This document shows, piece by piece, positions 52,389-61,141 of a stretch of DNA of 64,000 nt. Made by a program: the position numbers and the translations under genes. The notes beneath the pieces were generated by a model. It saw only the letters and a list, made by a program, of their open reading frames with translations, was not told the DNA's origin and made no database searches. How positions within the stretch are numbered: position 1 is the first letter of the stretch; each line of letters opens with the position of its first letter. This DNA comes from Shimia sp. CNT1-13L.2 (GTDB taxonomy: Bacteria > Pseudomonadota > Alphaproteobacteria > Rhodobacterales > Rhodobacteraceae). Location of the stretch: contig NZ_JANDJO010000012.1 of the NCBI RefSeq assembly GCF_024331145.1, positions 38,758 through 102,757 on the forward strand. Direction: 5' to 3'.

Positions 52389-53987
52389 ATGGCGGTGAAA
52401 GAGTCAGCCGACAAGACAATTGCCCGTGCCAAACAGGCGGCGAAGGCGGGGGATCTGGTGGGCGCTGTCGAGGCGTTCCAGAGCGTGATCGCACGGTTTC
52501 CCAAGAACAAGCGGGCGCAGCAGGGGATGGCGGCGCTGAAACCATCGGCCCTGCCGCAGGTTTTGCGGGCCGCTCAGGAGGCGCAGGGCAAGGCGGACTG
52601 GGCCGAGGCGGAACGGCTTTTGCAGGCGGCGGTGGCGCTGGCGTCGGAGATGTCGGAGGTCTGGCTGGCGCTGGCGGCCTGTCAGTTGGAGATGCGCAAG
52701 GCACCGGCGGCGCTGATGGCGGCGGAACGGGTTCTGGCGGCGCTGCCGGATCAGGCGGATGCCTTGAACTGCAAGGGGCGGGCGCTGCGAGAAATGGGGC
52801 GTGGGGACGAGGCACAGGCCTGTTTCAAAGCGGCCCTTGGAAACCCGGCGACGGATGCGCAGACCTACACCAACCTCGGCATTCTTGCGCGGGCGCGCGG
52901 GGACAGGGAGGGCGCATCAGGATATTACCGTAAGGCGCTGGAATTGCAGCCGAATGAGCCGTTACTGCACGCCAACCTTTCGCAGGTGACCACCTATGTG
53001 GGGGGCGAGGACCATGTGACCCAGATGCGGGCGGCGCTGGCGGCCAAGGGGGCGGATGCGCCGGAAAGCGCGGCCTTGCATTTTGCCCTGTTCAAGGCGC
53101 TGGACGATATGGGCGAACGGGCCGAGGCCTTTGCCCATTTGCAAAAGGGCAATGCGCTGAAGAAACAGGCGCTGGGCTATGATTTCCAGAGCGACGCGCG
53201 GCCCTATGCGGTAAGCAAGATCCTGTTCGAGGCGCCTGTGGGCGAGGCTGCGGGCAAGTCGGGGCTGCGGCCGATCTTTGTGACCGGCATACCGCGTACC
53301 GGCACATCATTGGTCGAGCGGATGCTGGGACAGGGCGACGGGGTGCAGACCTGTGGCGAGCTGCCGGTGGTGCAGAACGCGGTCGGGCGGTTGTTGCGCC
53401 GCGTGATGGGACGCGACAAGCGGGCGTTGAAACGCGCCGATCTTGAGGCGTTGCGGGAAGAGCTGCTTGAGGGGCTGGCGGCCTATTCGGATGGCAGCCC
53501 GGTGCTGGTAGACAAGATGCCGCTGAACTTTCGCTGGATCGGCTATATCTGCGCGGCCCTGCCGGAAGCCCGCGTGGTGCATCTGGCGCGTGATCCGATG
53601 GCGGTGGCCTGGTCGCTGTACCGGCATGACTTTGTCGGGGCGGGCAACGGGTTTGCCTATGACGTGGCCGATATCGGGCGTTTCATGGTGCTGCACCGCG
53701 AATGGATGGCGCATTGGCGTGCGGTCTGTCCGGGGCGGATTGTCGACGTGAGCTACGCCGATCTGGTGGAGGCACCGGAGGCGGCGACGCGGGCTCTGGC
53801 CGAAGGGGTTGGTCTTGCGTGGTCCGAGGCATGGCTCGCGCCGGAAAAGGCGCGCGGGCAGGTGTTGACGGCGAGTGCCGAACAGGTGCGCAGGCCGATC
53901 TATACCGGCAGTGATGCGGGCTGGCGGGCCTATGAGGCCGAGTTGGCGCCGATGCGACAGGCGCTTGAGACGGCGGGGCTGGTTTAG
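52389..53987 (+). CDS. TPR-domain sulfotransferase
   Basis: 532 aa. The N-terminal half (about 1-270) consists of TPR-type helical repeats rich in Ala. The C-terminal half is a PAPS-dependent sulfotransferase with the 5'-phosphosulfate loop IFVTGIPRTGTSLVERML, a KMPLNFRWIGYICAALPEARVVHLARDPMAVAWSLYRH core (3'-phosphate binding) and WMAHWRAVCPGRIVDVSYADL. Members sulfate tyrosines, lipids or glycans; the target is unknown. The start at 52389 has AAGAGG before it. It converges on the flavodoxin-like gene with a four-base overlap of the stops. Confidence 0.85.
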   Translation: MAVKESADKTIARAKQAAKAGDLVGAVEAFQSVIARFPKNKRAQQGMAALKPSALPQVLRAAQEAQGKADWAEAERLLQAAVALASEMSEVWLALAACQLEMRKAPAALMAAERVLAALPDQADALNCKGRALREMGRGDEAQACFKAALGNPATDAQTYTNLGILARARGDREGASGYYRKALELQPNEPLLHANLSQVTTYVGGEDHVTQMRAALAAKGADAPESAALHFALFKALDDMGERAEAFAHLQKGNALKKQALGYDFQSDARPYAVSKILFEAPVGEAAGKSGLRPIFVTGIPRTGTSLVERMLGQGDGVQTCGELPVVQNAVGRLLRRVMGRDKRALKRADLEALREELLEGLAAYSDGSPVLVDKMPLNFRWIGYICAALPEARVVHLARDPMAVAWSLYRHDFVGAGNGFAYDVADIGRFMVLHREWMAHWRAVCPGRIVDVSYADLVEAPEAATRALAEGVGLAWSEAWLAPEKARGQVLTASAEQVRRPIYTGSDAGWRAYEAELAPMRQALETAGLV

Positions 53988-54469
53988 AACACCCCCATCG
54001 CGAGGCCCATCGCCATGGCCGCGCCAAGGTCGCTACAGGGTGCAAGCTGTTCTACGGAAAGGGTTTTCGGGGCCAGAATGGCTTCGGGCGACTGGGCGTT
54101 GGTGCCGACGATGATCGGCTCCTGCACGGGTTTGAGCCGCCAGCCGGTCGCGATGCGGGCGATCTGGCGGACGGCGTTTTCCCCGTCTGAGCCGGCACAG
54201 ACCATCTGGGCGTAGGGGCGGCCTTCGATCTTGCCCAGAACGGGATAGTAGGCGCGGTCGAAGAAATCCTTCATGACGCCCGAAATCGCGGCAAGGTTCT
54301 CTGGCGCGCAGAAGATATAGCCATCGGCCGCAAGAAGGTGCTCGGGGCCGGCCTGATCGGCCTGGATCAGGGTGGTGGTGATCTCGGCCTTGGCCGCGCC
54401 ATAGGCCGCCTCGGCCATCTGGCGGCTGCCGCCGGTGCGGGAATGGTAAACGATGAGAAGTTCGGGCAT
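53984..54469 (-). CDS. flavodoxin-like FMN-binding protein
   Basis: 161 aa. Flavodoxin fold with an FMN phosphate loop at the N-terminus (LLIVYHSRTGGSRQMAEAA), a second loop CAPENLAAISGVMKDFFDRAYYP and a final GSDGENAV region. Related proteins are called NAD(P)H-dependent oxidoreductases or flavodoxin family proteins; the electron partner is unknown. It overlaps the sulfotransferase stop by four bases, tail to tail. Confidence 0.85.
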   Translation of the reverse strand: MPELLIVYHSRTGGSRQMAEAAYGAAKAEITTTLIQADQAGPEHLLAADGYIFCAPENLAAISGVMKDFFDRAYYPVLGKIEGRPYAQMVCAGSDGENAVRQIARIATGWRLKPVQEPIIVGTNAQSPEAILAPKTLSVEQLAPCSDLGAAMAMGLAMGVF

Positions 54470-54645
54470 GGCCGCAGGATAGCAGCCGGAGCGGGCAGGG
54501 GAAGGGGCTGTTTATGGATGTGCGGTGTATGGACGTACAAACGGTCGAAGTCTGCTTTGAACCCACTGCTTCGGGTACTTTCGTTCAGATGAAATCCTGC
54601 TAGGTTCAGGCTGTTAAAATTTGAAACCTATGAAATTCCAAGCCA

Positions 54646-55302
54646 ATGAAACCTGCGATTTGTTCCCAAAGGAAAACGACAACGGCCGGCTTCGCCAAGA
54701 TGGCGCTCATTGTTCTTGCCGCACAACCGCTGGCCGCGCAGACGCCGTTATCAACGGTGTTTTCAGCGTGCGAGGCTAGTGTCGTTGAGGGCTCCGATCA
54801 TCGCCTTCGAGAGATCGGGACGCTGATCGACGAAAACACCAAAGGGTCAAAAATTCACGTGGACACACCAATGGGTGCAGTTCTGGCGGTGTTTCTTTCA
54901 CCTAGTCGAACAGTGTCGGCTTGCTTGCTTTGGGGGCGGCACACAGAGTTGGAGGTTGAGTATCAAAAGCAATGGCAAGACTGGGTTGAATGGGAGGAAG
55001 CGGCCGACGTCTCAGAGGCTTGGTTCAAGAAGGCAATGATAACTTCGGGTAGCGTAGATCTGACTGATCCTACTCAACCCGGATTTGTCGTCGCACGTTG
55101 CAGTGAACTGGAACACGGATTGGTGCTTTCAAGCCAGCCTGTAGTTGCCAACGCCGTACGTCAGGTTTTACCCAAGCAGGAAGCCCCCCTAGAACCCGTT
55201 GTGCATTACCAGTTCAGCGCAATTGCAGCGCTGCCAGGGCGATGTTGGGCTGCTGTTGAGGCGCATAAGGCCAAGAGCCGAGTTGAAGGCTCTAACAACT
55301 GA
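54646..55302 (+). CDS. secreted hypothetical protein
   Basis: 218 aa, not recognised. N-terminal signal peptide after a basic stretch (MKPAICSQRKTTTAGFAKMALIVLAAQPLAAQ). The mature chain has cysteines at the start (FSACEASV), middle (SACLLWG; VARCSEL) and end (PGRCWAAV), suggesting disulphides. The segment WQDWVEWEEAADVSEAWFKKAM is probably helical. Codon use is AT-richer than dddP or glnA. Together with the unrelated secreted gene at 55.6 kb and the tandem repeat between them, this looks like a small variable region. Confidence 0.6.
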   Translation: MKPAICSQRKTTTAGFAKMALIVLAAQPLAAQTPLSTVFSACEASVVEGSDHRLREIGTLIDENTKGSKIHVDTPMGAVLAVFLSPSRTVSACLLWGRHTELEVEYQKQWQDWVEWEEAADVSEAWFKKAMITSGSVDLTDPTQPGFVVARCSELEHGLVLSSQPVVANAVRQVLPKQEAPLEPVVHYQFSAIAALPGRCWAAVEAHKAKSRVEGSNN

Positions 55303-55641
55303 GGACTGCGAAACGGCCAGTTTCTTCAATCGGAAACTTTACCTGTTCAATCAGGGTAATCCCCACAAGCGTGTTCCCCAGTAATCCCCACAAGCGTGTT
55401 CCCCAAATGGGTGCCTCAGGATAGGACGAGAGAAGAAAGACTGAGAGACGTTTCCAGGGGCGCTCGGTTGGCTTCAGGGAAAGATTGCGTGGACGGGGAT
55501 TTGAAAGGGTGTTGTTGGAGGGGGAAGGAAGAGAATACCAATCAAACGTTTCCTGCAAGGCCAGGTCTGCTGCATAGATGAATTGCATCAGCGCAGCTCA
55601 AGCGTATTCTGATCCCGATTATGTAAACGGTATTTGGGACC
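55303..55641. other. 339-base gap between two secreted-protein genes
   Basis: No convincing gene. It contains a perfect 25-base tandem duplication at 55356-55405 (separate entry). A 98-codon open frame on the minus strand has no protein-like features. Confidence 0.5.
55356..55405. repeat. perfect 25-bp tandem duplication
   Basis: The unit starts GTAATCCCCACAAGCG and ends TGTTCCCCA. It occurs at 55356-55380 and again at 55381-55405 with no mismatch and no spacer. No coding context was recognised. Confidence 0.9.
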
Positions 55642-56178
55642 ATGAAGAATAGTATTCGCGCCGCCAAGAGTGGCATTGCGGGAATGTTGGGCCTTGCGTT
55701 GGTTGGCGTTCCCGGCAGCTCCTTGGCCGATCAAACAGATCTGAGCCTCGCTCAACAGTATATCGGCTGTATGGCTGCGGTAGATGACGCCGATCTCGTT
55801 TTCTTGTATGATCTGCAATCGAGTTGTCTGGGGCGGGTGGGCACGATTTGCGAAGGCAGGGATGCGTCCGTTCCCCAGATTATTGAGTGTATTCAATCGG
55901 TTGTCGATGGGGGCGCGGCGTTTTTGCAAGAGGCTACCTTGGCGCTTCCCGAAGAGGTCGAGAAGAAAGGGTTCTTTGGTCACGGGTATCAAAGGCAGCG
56001 CGATAGCATATTGGCCAGCATCGAAGCCATCAATACCGCGCCCAGGCCCGAGGATTTTGCCTCGTCTCTCGAACAGGTGGTCTCTATGGCCGCTTCAGTG
56101 TCCACGTTGTTCTGGCTGGCGCGCGAAACGGAAACGCCGTTGAATGCCTATGTCGAGGCTTTCATGAATGGCCCGTGA
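55642..56178 (+). CDS. secreted hypothetical protein
   Basis: 178 aa, not recognised. The signal peptide is within MKNSIRAAKSGIAGMLGLALVGVPGSSLA. The mature chain has three or four cysteines (YIGCMAAV, QSSCLGRVGTICEG, IIECIQSV) and is mostly helical. The pattern DLSLAQQYIGCM followed by C...C within 20 residues resembles small cysteine-bearing periplasmic proteins in Rhodobacterales, without a known function. It converges on glnA and shares its terminator. Confidence 0.62.
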   Translation: MKNSIRAAKSGIAGMLGLALVGVPGSSLADQTDLSLAQQYIGCMAAVDDADLVFLYDLQSSCLGRVGTICEGRDASVPQIIECIQSVVDGGAAFLQEATLALPEEVEKKGFFGHGYQRQRDSILASIEAINTAPRPEDFASSLEQVVSMAASVSTLFWLARETETPLNAYVEAFMNGP

Positions 56179-56216
56179 GGACCAGCCCGTTCGGGGCGAC
56201 ATGAGATGACCCATGC

Positions 56217-56250
56217 AAAAAGGGCGCCCCGAGAGGCGCCCTTTGTTTTC
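56217..56250. terminator. bidirectional terminator between the secreted-protein gene and glnA
   Basis: AAAGGGCGCC and GGCGCCCTTT form a perfect 10-bp stem with a six-base loop. T-runs follow on both strands, so it can serve glnA on - and the 55.6 kb gene on +. Confidence 0.88.
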
Positions 56251-56266
56251 ACTGTCCCTGCTTTGA

Positions 56267-57673
56267 TTAGCAGCTGTAGTACATGCCGAACTCGACCGGG
56301 TGGGGGGTCGTTTCGTAGAGGGTGACCTCTTCCATCTTGAGTTCGATGTAGCCTTCGATCTGGTCCTTGGTGAACACGTCGCCTGCGAGCAGGAAGTCGT
56401 GATCCGATTCCAGGGCTTCCAGAGCTTCACGCAGCGAACCACAGACGGTCGGGATGCCTGCCAGCTCTTCTGCCGGAAGATCGTAGAGGTTCTTGTCCAT
56501 GGCTTCGCCGGGATCGATCTTGTTGGTGATGCCGTCGAGGCCAGCCATGATCAGGGCTGCGAATGCCAGGTAGGGGTTCGCGGCCGGATCGGGGAAGCGG
56601 GCTTCCACGCGCTTGGCTTTCGGCGATTCAGTCCACGGAATACGGACACAACCCGAACGGTTACGTGCCGAGTAGGCGCGCAGAACAGGTGCTTCGAAAC
56701 CCGGAACCAGACGTTTGTAGGAGTTGGTTGCAGGGTTGGTGAAGGCGTTCAGGGTTTTCGCGTGCTTCAGGATGCCGCCGATGAAGTACAGGGCTTCCTG
56801 CGACAGGTCAGCGTATTTGTCGCCAGCGAACAGCGGCTTGCCATCTTTCCAGATCGACATGTTGACGTGCATACCGGTGCCGTTGTCGCCGTAGATCGGC
56901 TTGGGCATGAAGGTTGCGGTCTTGCCGTAGGAGGCGGCCACGTTGTGGATGATGTACTTGTACTTCTGAAGTTCGTCGGCCTGTTTGGTCAGGCTGTCAA
57001 AGATCAGGCCCAGTTCGTGCTGACAGGAGGCAACCTCGTGGTGGTGCTTGTCAACTTTCATGCCCAGACGCTTCATGGTCGAGAGCATTTCCGAACGGAT
57101 GTCTTGTGCATCGTCGATCGGGTTCACGGGGAAGTAGCCGCCCTTGAGGCCCGGACGGTGGCCCGAGTTGCCCATTTCGTATTCGGTGTCGGTGTTCCAC
57201 GAACCGTCAACCGCATCAACTTCGTAGGATACCTTGTTGATGGTGTTCGAGAAACGCACGTCGTCGAACAGGAAGAATTCCGCTTCGGGACCCATGTAGG
57301 CCACGTCACCGATGCCCGAGGATTTCAGGTATGCTTCGGCTTTCTGAGCGGTGCCGCGCGGGTCACGACCGTAGGCTTCGCCGGTGTCCGGCTCGACGAT
57401 CGAGCAGTGGATGGCAACGGTTTTTTCCGCGTAGAAGGGATCCACGTAGGCCGAGGTGGTGTCGGGGATCAGTTTCATGTCCGAGTTTTCGATCGACTTC
57501 CAGCCGGCGATCGACGAACCGTCGAACATGAAGCCCTCTTCGAGGAAGTCTTCGTCGACCAGGTCAACGTCAACGGTTACGTGCTGGAGCTTGCCGCGCA
57601 CGTCGGTGAAACGGATGTCGACATAGGCCGCATCTTCGTCTTTGATCAGCTGGAGAACTGCGTCTGCGCTCAT
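56267..57673 (-). CDS. glnA: glutamine synthetase type I
   Basis: 468 aa, the standard length. Makes glutamine from glutamate, ammonia and ATP. Signatures seen are [32 protein letters not shown], and [10 protein letters not shown]. The adenylylation site is Y397 ([10 protein letters not shown]), so activity is probably controlled by GlnE. The second ATG (57673, MSADAVLQL) was chosen over 57679 because AAGGA is eight bases before it but only two before the first. glnB lies 38 bases upstream, as expected for a glnBA operon. Confidence 0.97.
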   Translation of the reverse strand: MSADAVLQLIKDEDAAYVDIRFTDVRGKLQHVTVDVDLVDEDFLEEGFMFDGSSIAGWKSIENSDMKLIPDTTSAYVDPFYAEKTVAIHCSIVEPDTGEAYGRDPRGTAQKAEAYLKSSGIGDVAYMGPEAEFFLFDDVRFSNTINKVSYEVDAVDGSWNTDTEYEMGNSGHRPGLKGGYFPVNPIDDAQDIRSEMLSTMKRLGMKVDKHHHEVASCQHELGLIFDSLTKQADELQKYKYIIHNVAASYGKTATFMPKPIYGDNGTGMHVNMSIWKDGKPLFAGDKYADLSQEALYFIGGILKHAKTLNAFTNPATNSYKRLVPGFEAPVLRAYSARNRSGCVRIPWTESPKAKRVEARFPDPAANPYLAFAALIMAGLDGITNKIDPGEAMDKNLYDLPAEELAGIPTVCGSLREALEALESDHDFLLAGDVFTKDQIEGYIELKMEEVTLYETTPHPVEFGMYYSC

Positions 57674-57711
57674 TCTCATGGTCCTTCTGATTGAATGGAA
57701 TTCAGGGTGGA

Positions 57712-58107
<396 letters not shown>

Positions 58108-58223
58108 TCACAATTGGCTAAGATGACGCGAGGGCCGAAGGACGGGGAATTCCACTTACCGTGATTAAAAAATAGGCGAAATGCGCGAAATTTGCGCCGA
58201 ATTGAATCGCGAAAGATCGAGAA

Positions 58224-59894
58224 GTGACCGAAATACTGACAGCTGCACAAATGCGCGCCATCGAAATTGCGGCAATCGAGTCGGGCGAGGTGACGGGCCT
58301 GGAGTTGATGGAACGGGCCGGACGCGGGGTTGTAGAGGCGATTTTCGCGGAATGGCCAGCGTTGGCGGAAGCGGGGGGCGCTGCCCCCCACGAGGCCCAT
58401 GACGGGCCCCGTTCCCCCCGGGGTATTGAGGCCAAGAAGAAGCGGCGGGCGGTGGTCCTGTGTGGGCCGGGAAACAACGGCGGTGACGGGTTCGTGGTGG
58501 CGCGGCTGTTGAAGGAACGCGGCTGGGAGGTGGAGGTGTTCCTGTATGGGGACGCCGGGAAACTGCCGCCGGATGCGAAGAAGAATTATGAGCGGTGGGG
58601 CGAGATGGGGGAAGTCACGGTTAAAGCCATTGCTCCTCCTCCTCTCTTGGATGACAGTTTCAGCATTCAAGAGGACTTTGATCTATTGGTGGATGCCTTG
58701 TTTGGGACCGGACTGGGCAGACCCTTTTCGGGGCTCTTTGCCTTTCTAGCAGAGCCTTCTATCCAGGATTTGTTGAGACAGAAGGGGGTGCGACGTGTTG
58801 CGGTTGACACGCCCACAGGCCTTTGTTCCGACAGTGGTCGAATTTTGGGCACTGTATTGCCGAGCGACCTGACGGTTTCATTTCACCGAGAGAAACTGGG
58901 GCACAGGCTTGATAGTGGGCCTTCGGAAAGTGGAAAAACCGTTGTTGCCGACATCGGTCTCGAGGGCTGGACCCGTCCGCCCGTGGGGGCGGACGGGGGC
59001 TGCCCGGCGGTGCCGCCGGGCGACATTGTCACCTTGGTTGATGGCTCTCATGCCTTGCTTGCCAAGGCGGGGGCGCACAAGTTTTCCCATGGTCACGCCC
59101 TGATCCTCTCAGGTGGTGCGGGCAAGTCCGGTGCTGCCCGTCTCGCGGCGCGGGGGGCGTTGCGGGTTGGGGCGGGGCTGGTCACGCTGGGGGTGCCTCA
59201 TGATGCGCAGGCAGAGGTGGCGGCGCAGATTACGGCGCTGATGATGTGTGAGGTCGGCGATGCGGGGGCTTTGGCGAAGACCCTTAACGACGGGCGGCTG
59301 AATGCCTTGTGCCTGGGACCGGGGCTGGGGCTGGAGCGGGCGCGGGACCTGGTGCCGGTGGCGCTTGGCGCTGGGGCAGGCGCGCGGCGGGCTGTGGTTC
59401 TGGATGCGGATGCCTTGAGCGCTTTTGCCGGTGCGCCGGATGCGTTGTTCGGGATGCTGCATGAAAACTGTGTGCTGACGCCACACGGGGGGGAGTTCCA
59501 GCGGCTGTTTCCGGATCTTCATGCCAGGCTGGAGGAGGTGCCGACCAAGGGGCCGGCCTATTCCAAGGTGGATGCGACACGCGAGGCGGCGGCGCGGGCC
59601 GGGTGTACCGTGTTGTTTAAGGGCGCGGATACGGTGATTGCCGCGCCGGATGGGCGCTGTGCGATCCATGCGGCGGTTTACGACCGGGGTGCGCCATGGC
59701 TGGCGACGGCGGGGGCGGGGGATGTGCTGGCCGGTTTCATCACGGGCCTGCTGGCGCGGGGCTTTCCATGCATGGAGGCTGCTGAGACCGGGGCCTGGCT
59801 ACATGTGGAGTGCGCGCGAAAGTTTGGCCCTGGCCTGATTGCGGAGGATTTGCCCGAAATGCTGCCACAGGTGTTCCGCGATCTCGGGCTTTAG
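58224..59894 (+). CDS. nnr: bifunctional NAD(P)H-hydrate epimerase/dehydratase
   Basis: 556 aa. Repairs hydrated NAD(P)H: the N-terminal YjeF epimerase domain (about 1-215; GPGNNGGDGFVVARLL, VDALFGTGL) joins a C-terminal ADP/ATP-dependent dehydratase domain (about 270-550; GPGLG, LTPHGGEF, KGADTVIAAPDG, GAGDVLAG). GTG start at 58224. Two stretches look foreign but in-frame: residues about 50-74 (GGAAPHEAHDGPRSPRGIEA) and about 251-266 (RPPVGADGGCPAVPPG). They are encoded by dispersed palindromic elements. DNA between them (about 58616-58965) is visibly AT-richer than both flanks. All catalytic motifs seem present, so it is probably functional. Confidence 0.92.
   Translation: MTEILTAAQMRAIEIAAIESGEVTGLELMERAGRGVVEAIFAEWPALAEAGGAAPHEAHDGPRSPRGIEAKKKRRAVVLCGPGNNGGDGFVVARLLKERGWEVEVFLYGDAGKLPPDAKKNYERWGEMGEVTVKAIAPPPLLDDSFSIQEDFDLLVDALFGTGLGRPFSGLFAFLAEPSIQDLLRQKGVRRVAVDTPTGLCSDSGRILGTVLPSDLTVSFHREKLGHRLDSGPSESGKTVVADIGLEGWTRPPVGADGGCPAVPPGDIVTLVDGSHALLAKAGAHKFSHGHALILSGGAGKSGAARLAARGALRVGAGLVTLGVPHDAQAEVAAQITALMMCEVGDAGALAKTLNDGRLNALCLGPGLGLERARDLVPVALGAGAGARRAVVLDADALSAFAGAPDALFGMLHENCVLTPHGGEFQRLFPDLHARLEEVPTKGPAYSKVDATREAAARAGCTVLFKGADTVIAAPDGRCAIHAAVYDRGAPWLATAGAGDVLAGFITGLLARGFPCMEAAETGAWLHVECARKFGPGLIAEDLPEMLPQVFRDLGL
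58373..58446 (+). repeat. dispersed GC-rich palindromic element, copy B, inside nnr
   Basis: GGGGGGCGCTGCCCCCC, a second imperfect hairpin, then the 31-base core at 58416-58446 (27 of 31 identical to copy A at 29119-29149). It is read through in the nnr frame as an Ala/Pro/Gly/Lys-rich linker between the first helix and the first beta strand of the epimerase domain. Confidence 0.75.
58973..59021. repeat. composite palindromic element, copy 2, inside nnr
   Basis: A 10-bp hairpin CCGTCCGCCC / GGGCGGACGG (loop GTGG) is followed four bases on by GCCCGGCGGTGCCGCCGGGC. It is the inverted counterpart of 48621-48672. It encodes a Pro/Gly-rich insert between the two nnr enzyme domains. Confidence 0.7.
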
Positions 59895-60131
59895 CCTTTC
59901 GTGGCTGGCTGGCCATAGGCCGGTTTCATCGCGCAGCGACTGATCCCTTGATTTTGTCGGGGGCTGAACTTGTTGGCGGAAGGCACAGATATATCAGTTG
60001 TTTTCGCGAGGGCATCTTGGATTCTCCGTTGGGTTGAAACGCGCCGCTCCCCATTCGGAACAGGTTTGTGGGGACAAAGGCATTTTTCCTCTCGCTTCCG
60101 CCGGAGAGCTTTGCTAAGACGCGCGGACCGT

Positions 60132-60216
60132 GCGGGTGTGGCGAAATTGGTAGACGCACCAGATTTAGGTTCTGGCGCCGCGAGGCGTGGGGGTTCAAGT
60201 CCCTCCACCCGCACCA
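60132..60216 (+). tRNA. tRNA-Leu (UAG)
   Basis: 85 bases with CCA encoded. The acceptor arm GCGGGTG pairs with CACCCGC. D-arm region TGGCGAAATTGGTAGACGCA, anticodon loop with TAG in CAGATTTAGGTTCTG, a long variable arm (GCGCCGCGAGGCGT), T-arm GGGTTCAAGTCCC and discriminator A. The long variable arm fits a leucine class II tRNA. AT-richer accessory DNA begins right after its 3' end. Confidence 0.97.
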
Positions 60217-61141
60217 TCTAATCCAATTAAGACTTTGTTTTTATTATATAAAGACCAAGGGCAGCTTGCGCCACCCCACATTCCACCCCACACTTGGCCT
60301 TTGCTAGAAAGCTCAGCTTTCAATCAGGGAGTCCTGCTCTTCGACCTTCACAAGCGAGCTTCGGCCAAGACGATAGAGCTTGATGTCGCCGTTTTTGTGC
60401 ATCCGGTAGATCGTGTCTCTGCTGATCGGTCGCATTCAGGTAATTTGGCCGATCTTTCTCTCTTCATGTTGTTTGGGTGAAATGCGGGATGGATAGAAAA
60501 TCCAAGCGACGGTCAAATTTAAGGCATCACTTTCCAAGCGCTATTTCTGATCTGAGGCCTGAAGCGGGTTTTGCTAATCTCATCGACTAAAAATCAATTT
60601 TCGGTTGTGATCTGCTTAACCTGCGTCCAAATGGTTTAATACATACGGTATTCGAACTTATCGGTTTTTTGGGGTCTTTGGATGGGAGGGGGCGTCTGAG
60701 GAAGCGGTGATCGATAACGTCGTTAGGAAAGAGTAGGTTTCCCCCTTGGTTGATAGTTCGAGTTCGTCCTTGCCGCCGGTTTCGCGCGCAATTAGCGATT
60801 TGGGTGTCCAGAGGACACGCAGTAGTCTGAGTCCAAGGAAATCTCAGTCCGGTCGTCGAGGGTAGTGGTCACACCCAGTGAGCAGGCAGTGGCCTCCGTG
60901 CGTCCAATGGGGGTGGAAACGCTACGTTGGCTCTTGGCGGGAAAGGTAGTCATGTTGTCTGTGGTTCCGATATTAGGATCATTGATTGGGTGTAGTCGAG
61001 CCCAAAGCAATGCGGCAATGGGCAGCAACACTCGCCAGCGATTTTTTCTTCTCATCAAATTTACAGATCAGTAGGGTTTGACTGGTGTTTTTTTGTGCGG
61101 CAGTGTTTTTCATAGAAAGAAGATTGTTCAGGTAAAGTATT
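60217..61141. other. AT-richer gap after tRNA-Leu
   Basis: Apart from the excisionase-type remnant at 60313-60435, I recognise no gene in these 925 bases. Several short open frames on both strands (for example 60792-61055 on -, 60865-61074 on +) lack ribosome sites and family motifs. I did not find a second copy of the tRNA 3' end in the window. Confidence 0.5.
60313..60435 (-). pseudogene. remnant of an excisionase/AlpA-type helix-turn-helix gene
   Basis: 40 codons on the minus strand from an ATG at 60435: MRPISRDTIYRMHKNGDIKL, then YRLGRSSLVKVEEQD to the stop at 60313. The pattern S-R-x-T-I-Y-R-x-x-x-x-G-x-I-x-x-x-R-L-G-R is the second half of an excisionase-like DNA-binding domain. The first helix is missing. 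KLPE just upstream, in another frame, suggests a one-base frameshift. Its place beside a tRNA gene fits a leftover of an integrated element. Confidence 0.5.

Noticed and set aside
55292..55588. 98-codon minus-strand frame through the tandem duplication
   Set aside because: No ribosome site, no domain, and the repeated part (WGLLGNTLVG-like) merely reflects the DNA duplication.
56300..57694. 464-codon frame antisense to glnA
   Set aside because: Mirror frame of a highly conserved gene.
60792..61055. 87-codon minus-strand frame MRRKNRWRVLLPIAALLWARLH...
   Set aside because: The N-terminus looks like a signal peptide, but there is no ribosome site, no family match and the region is unstructured AT-richer DNA; too weak to list as a gene.
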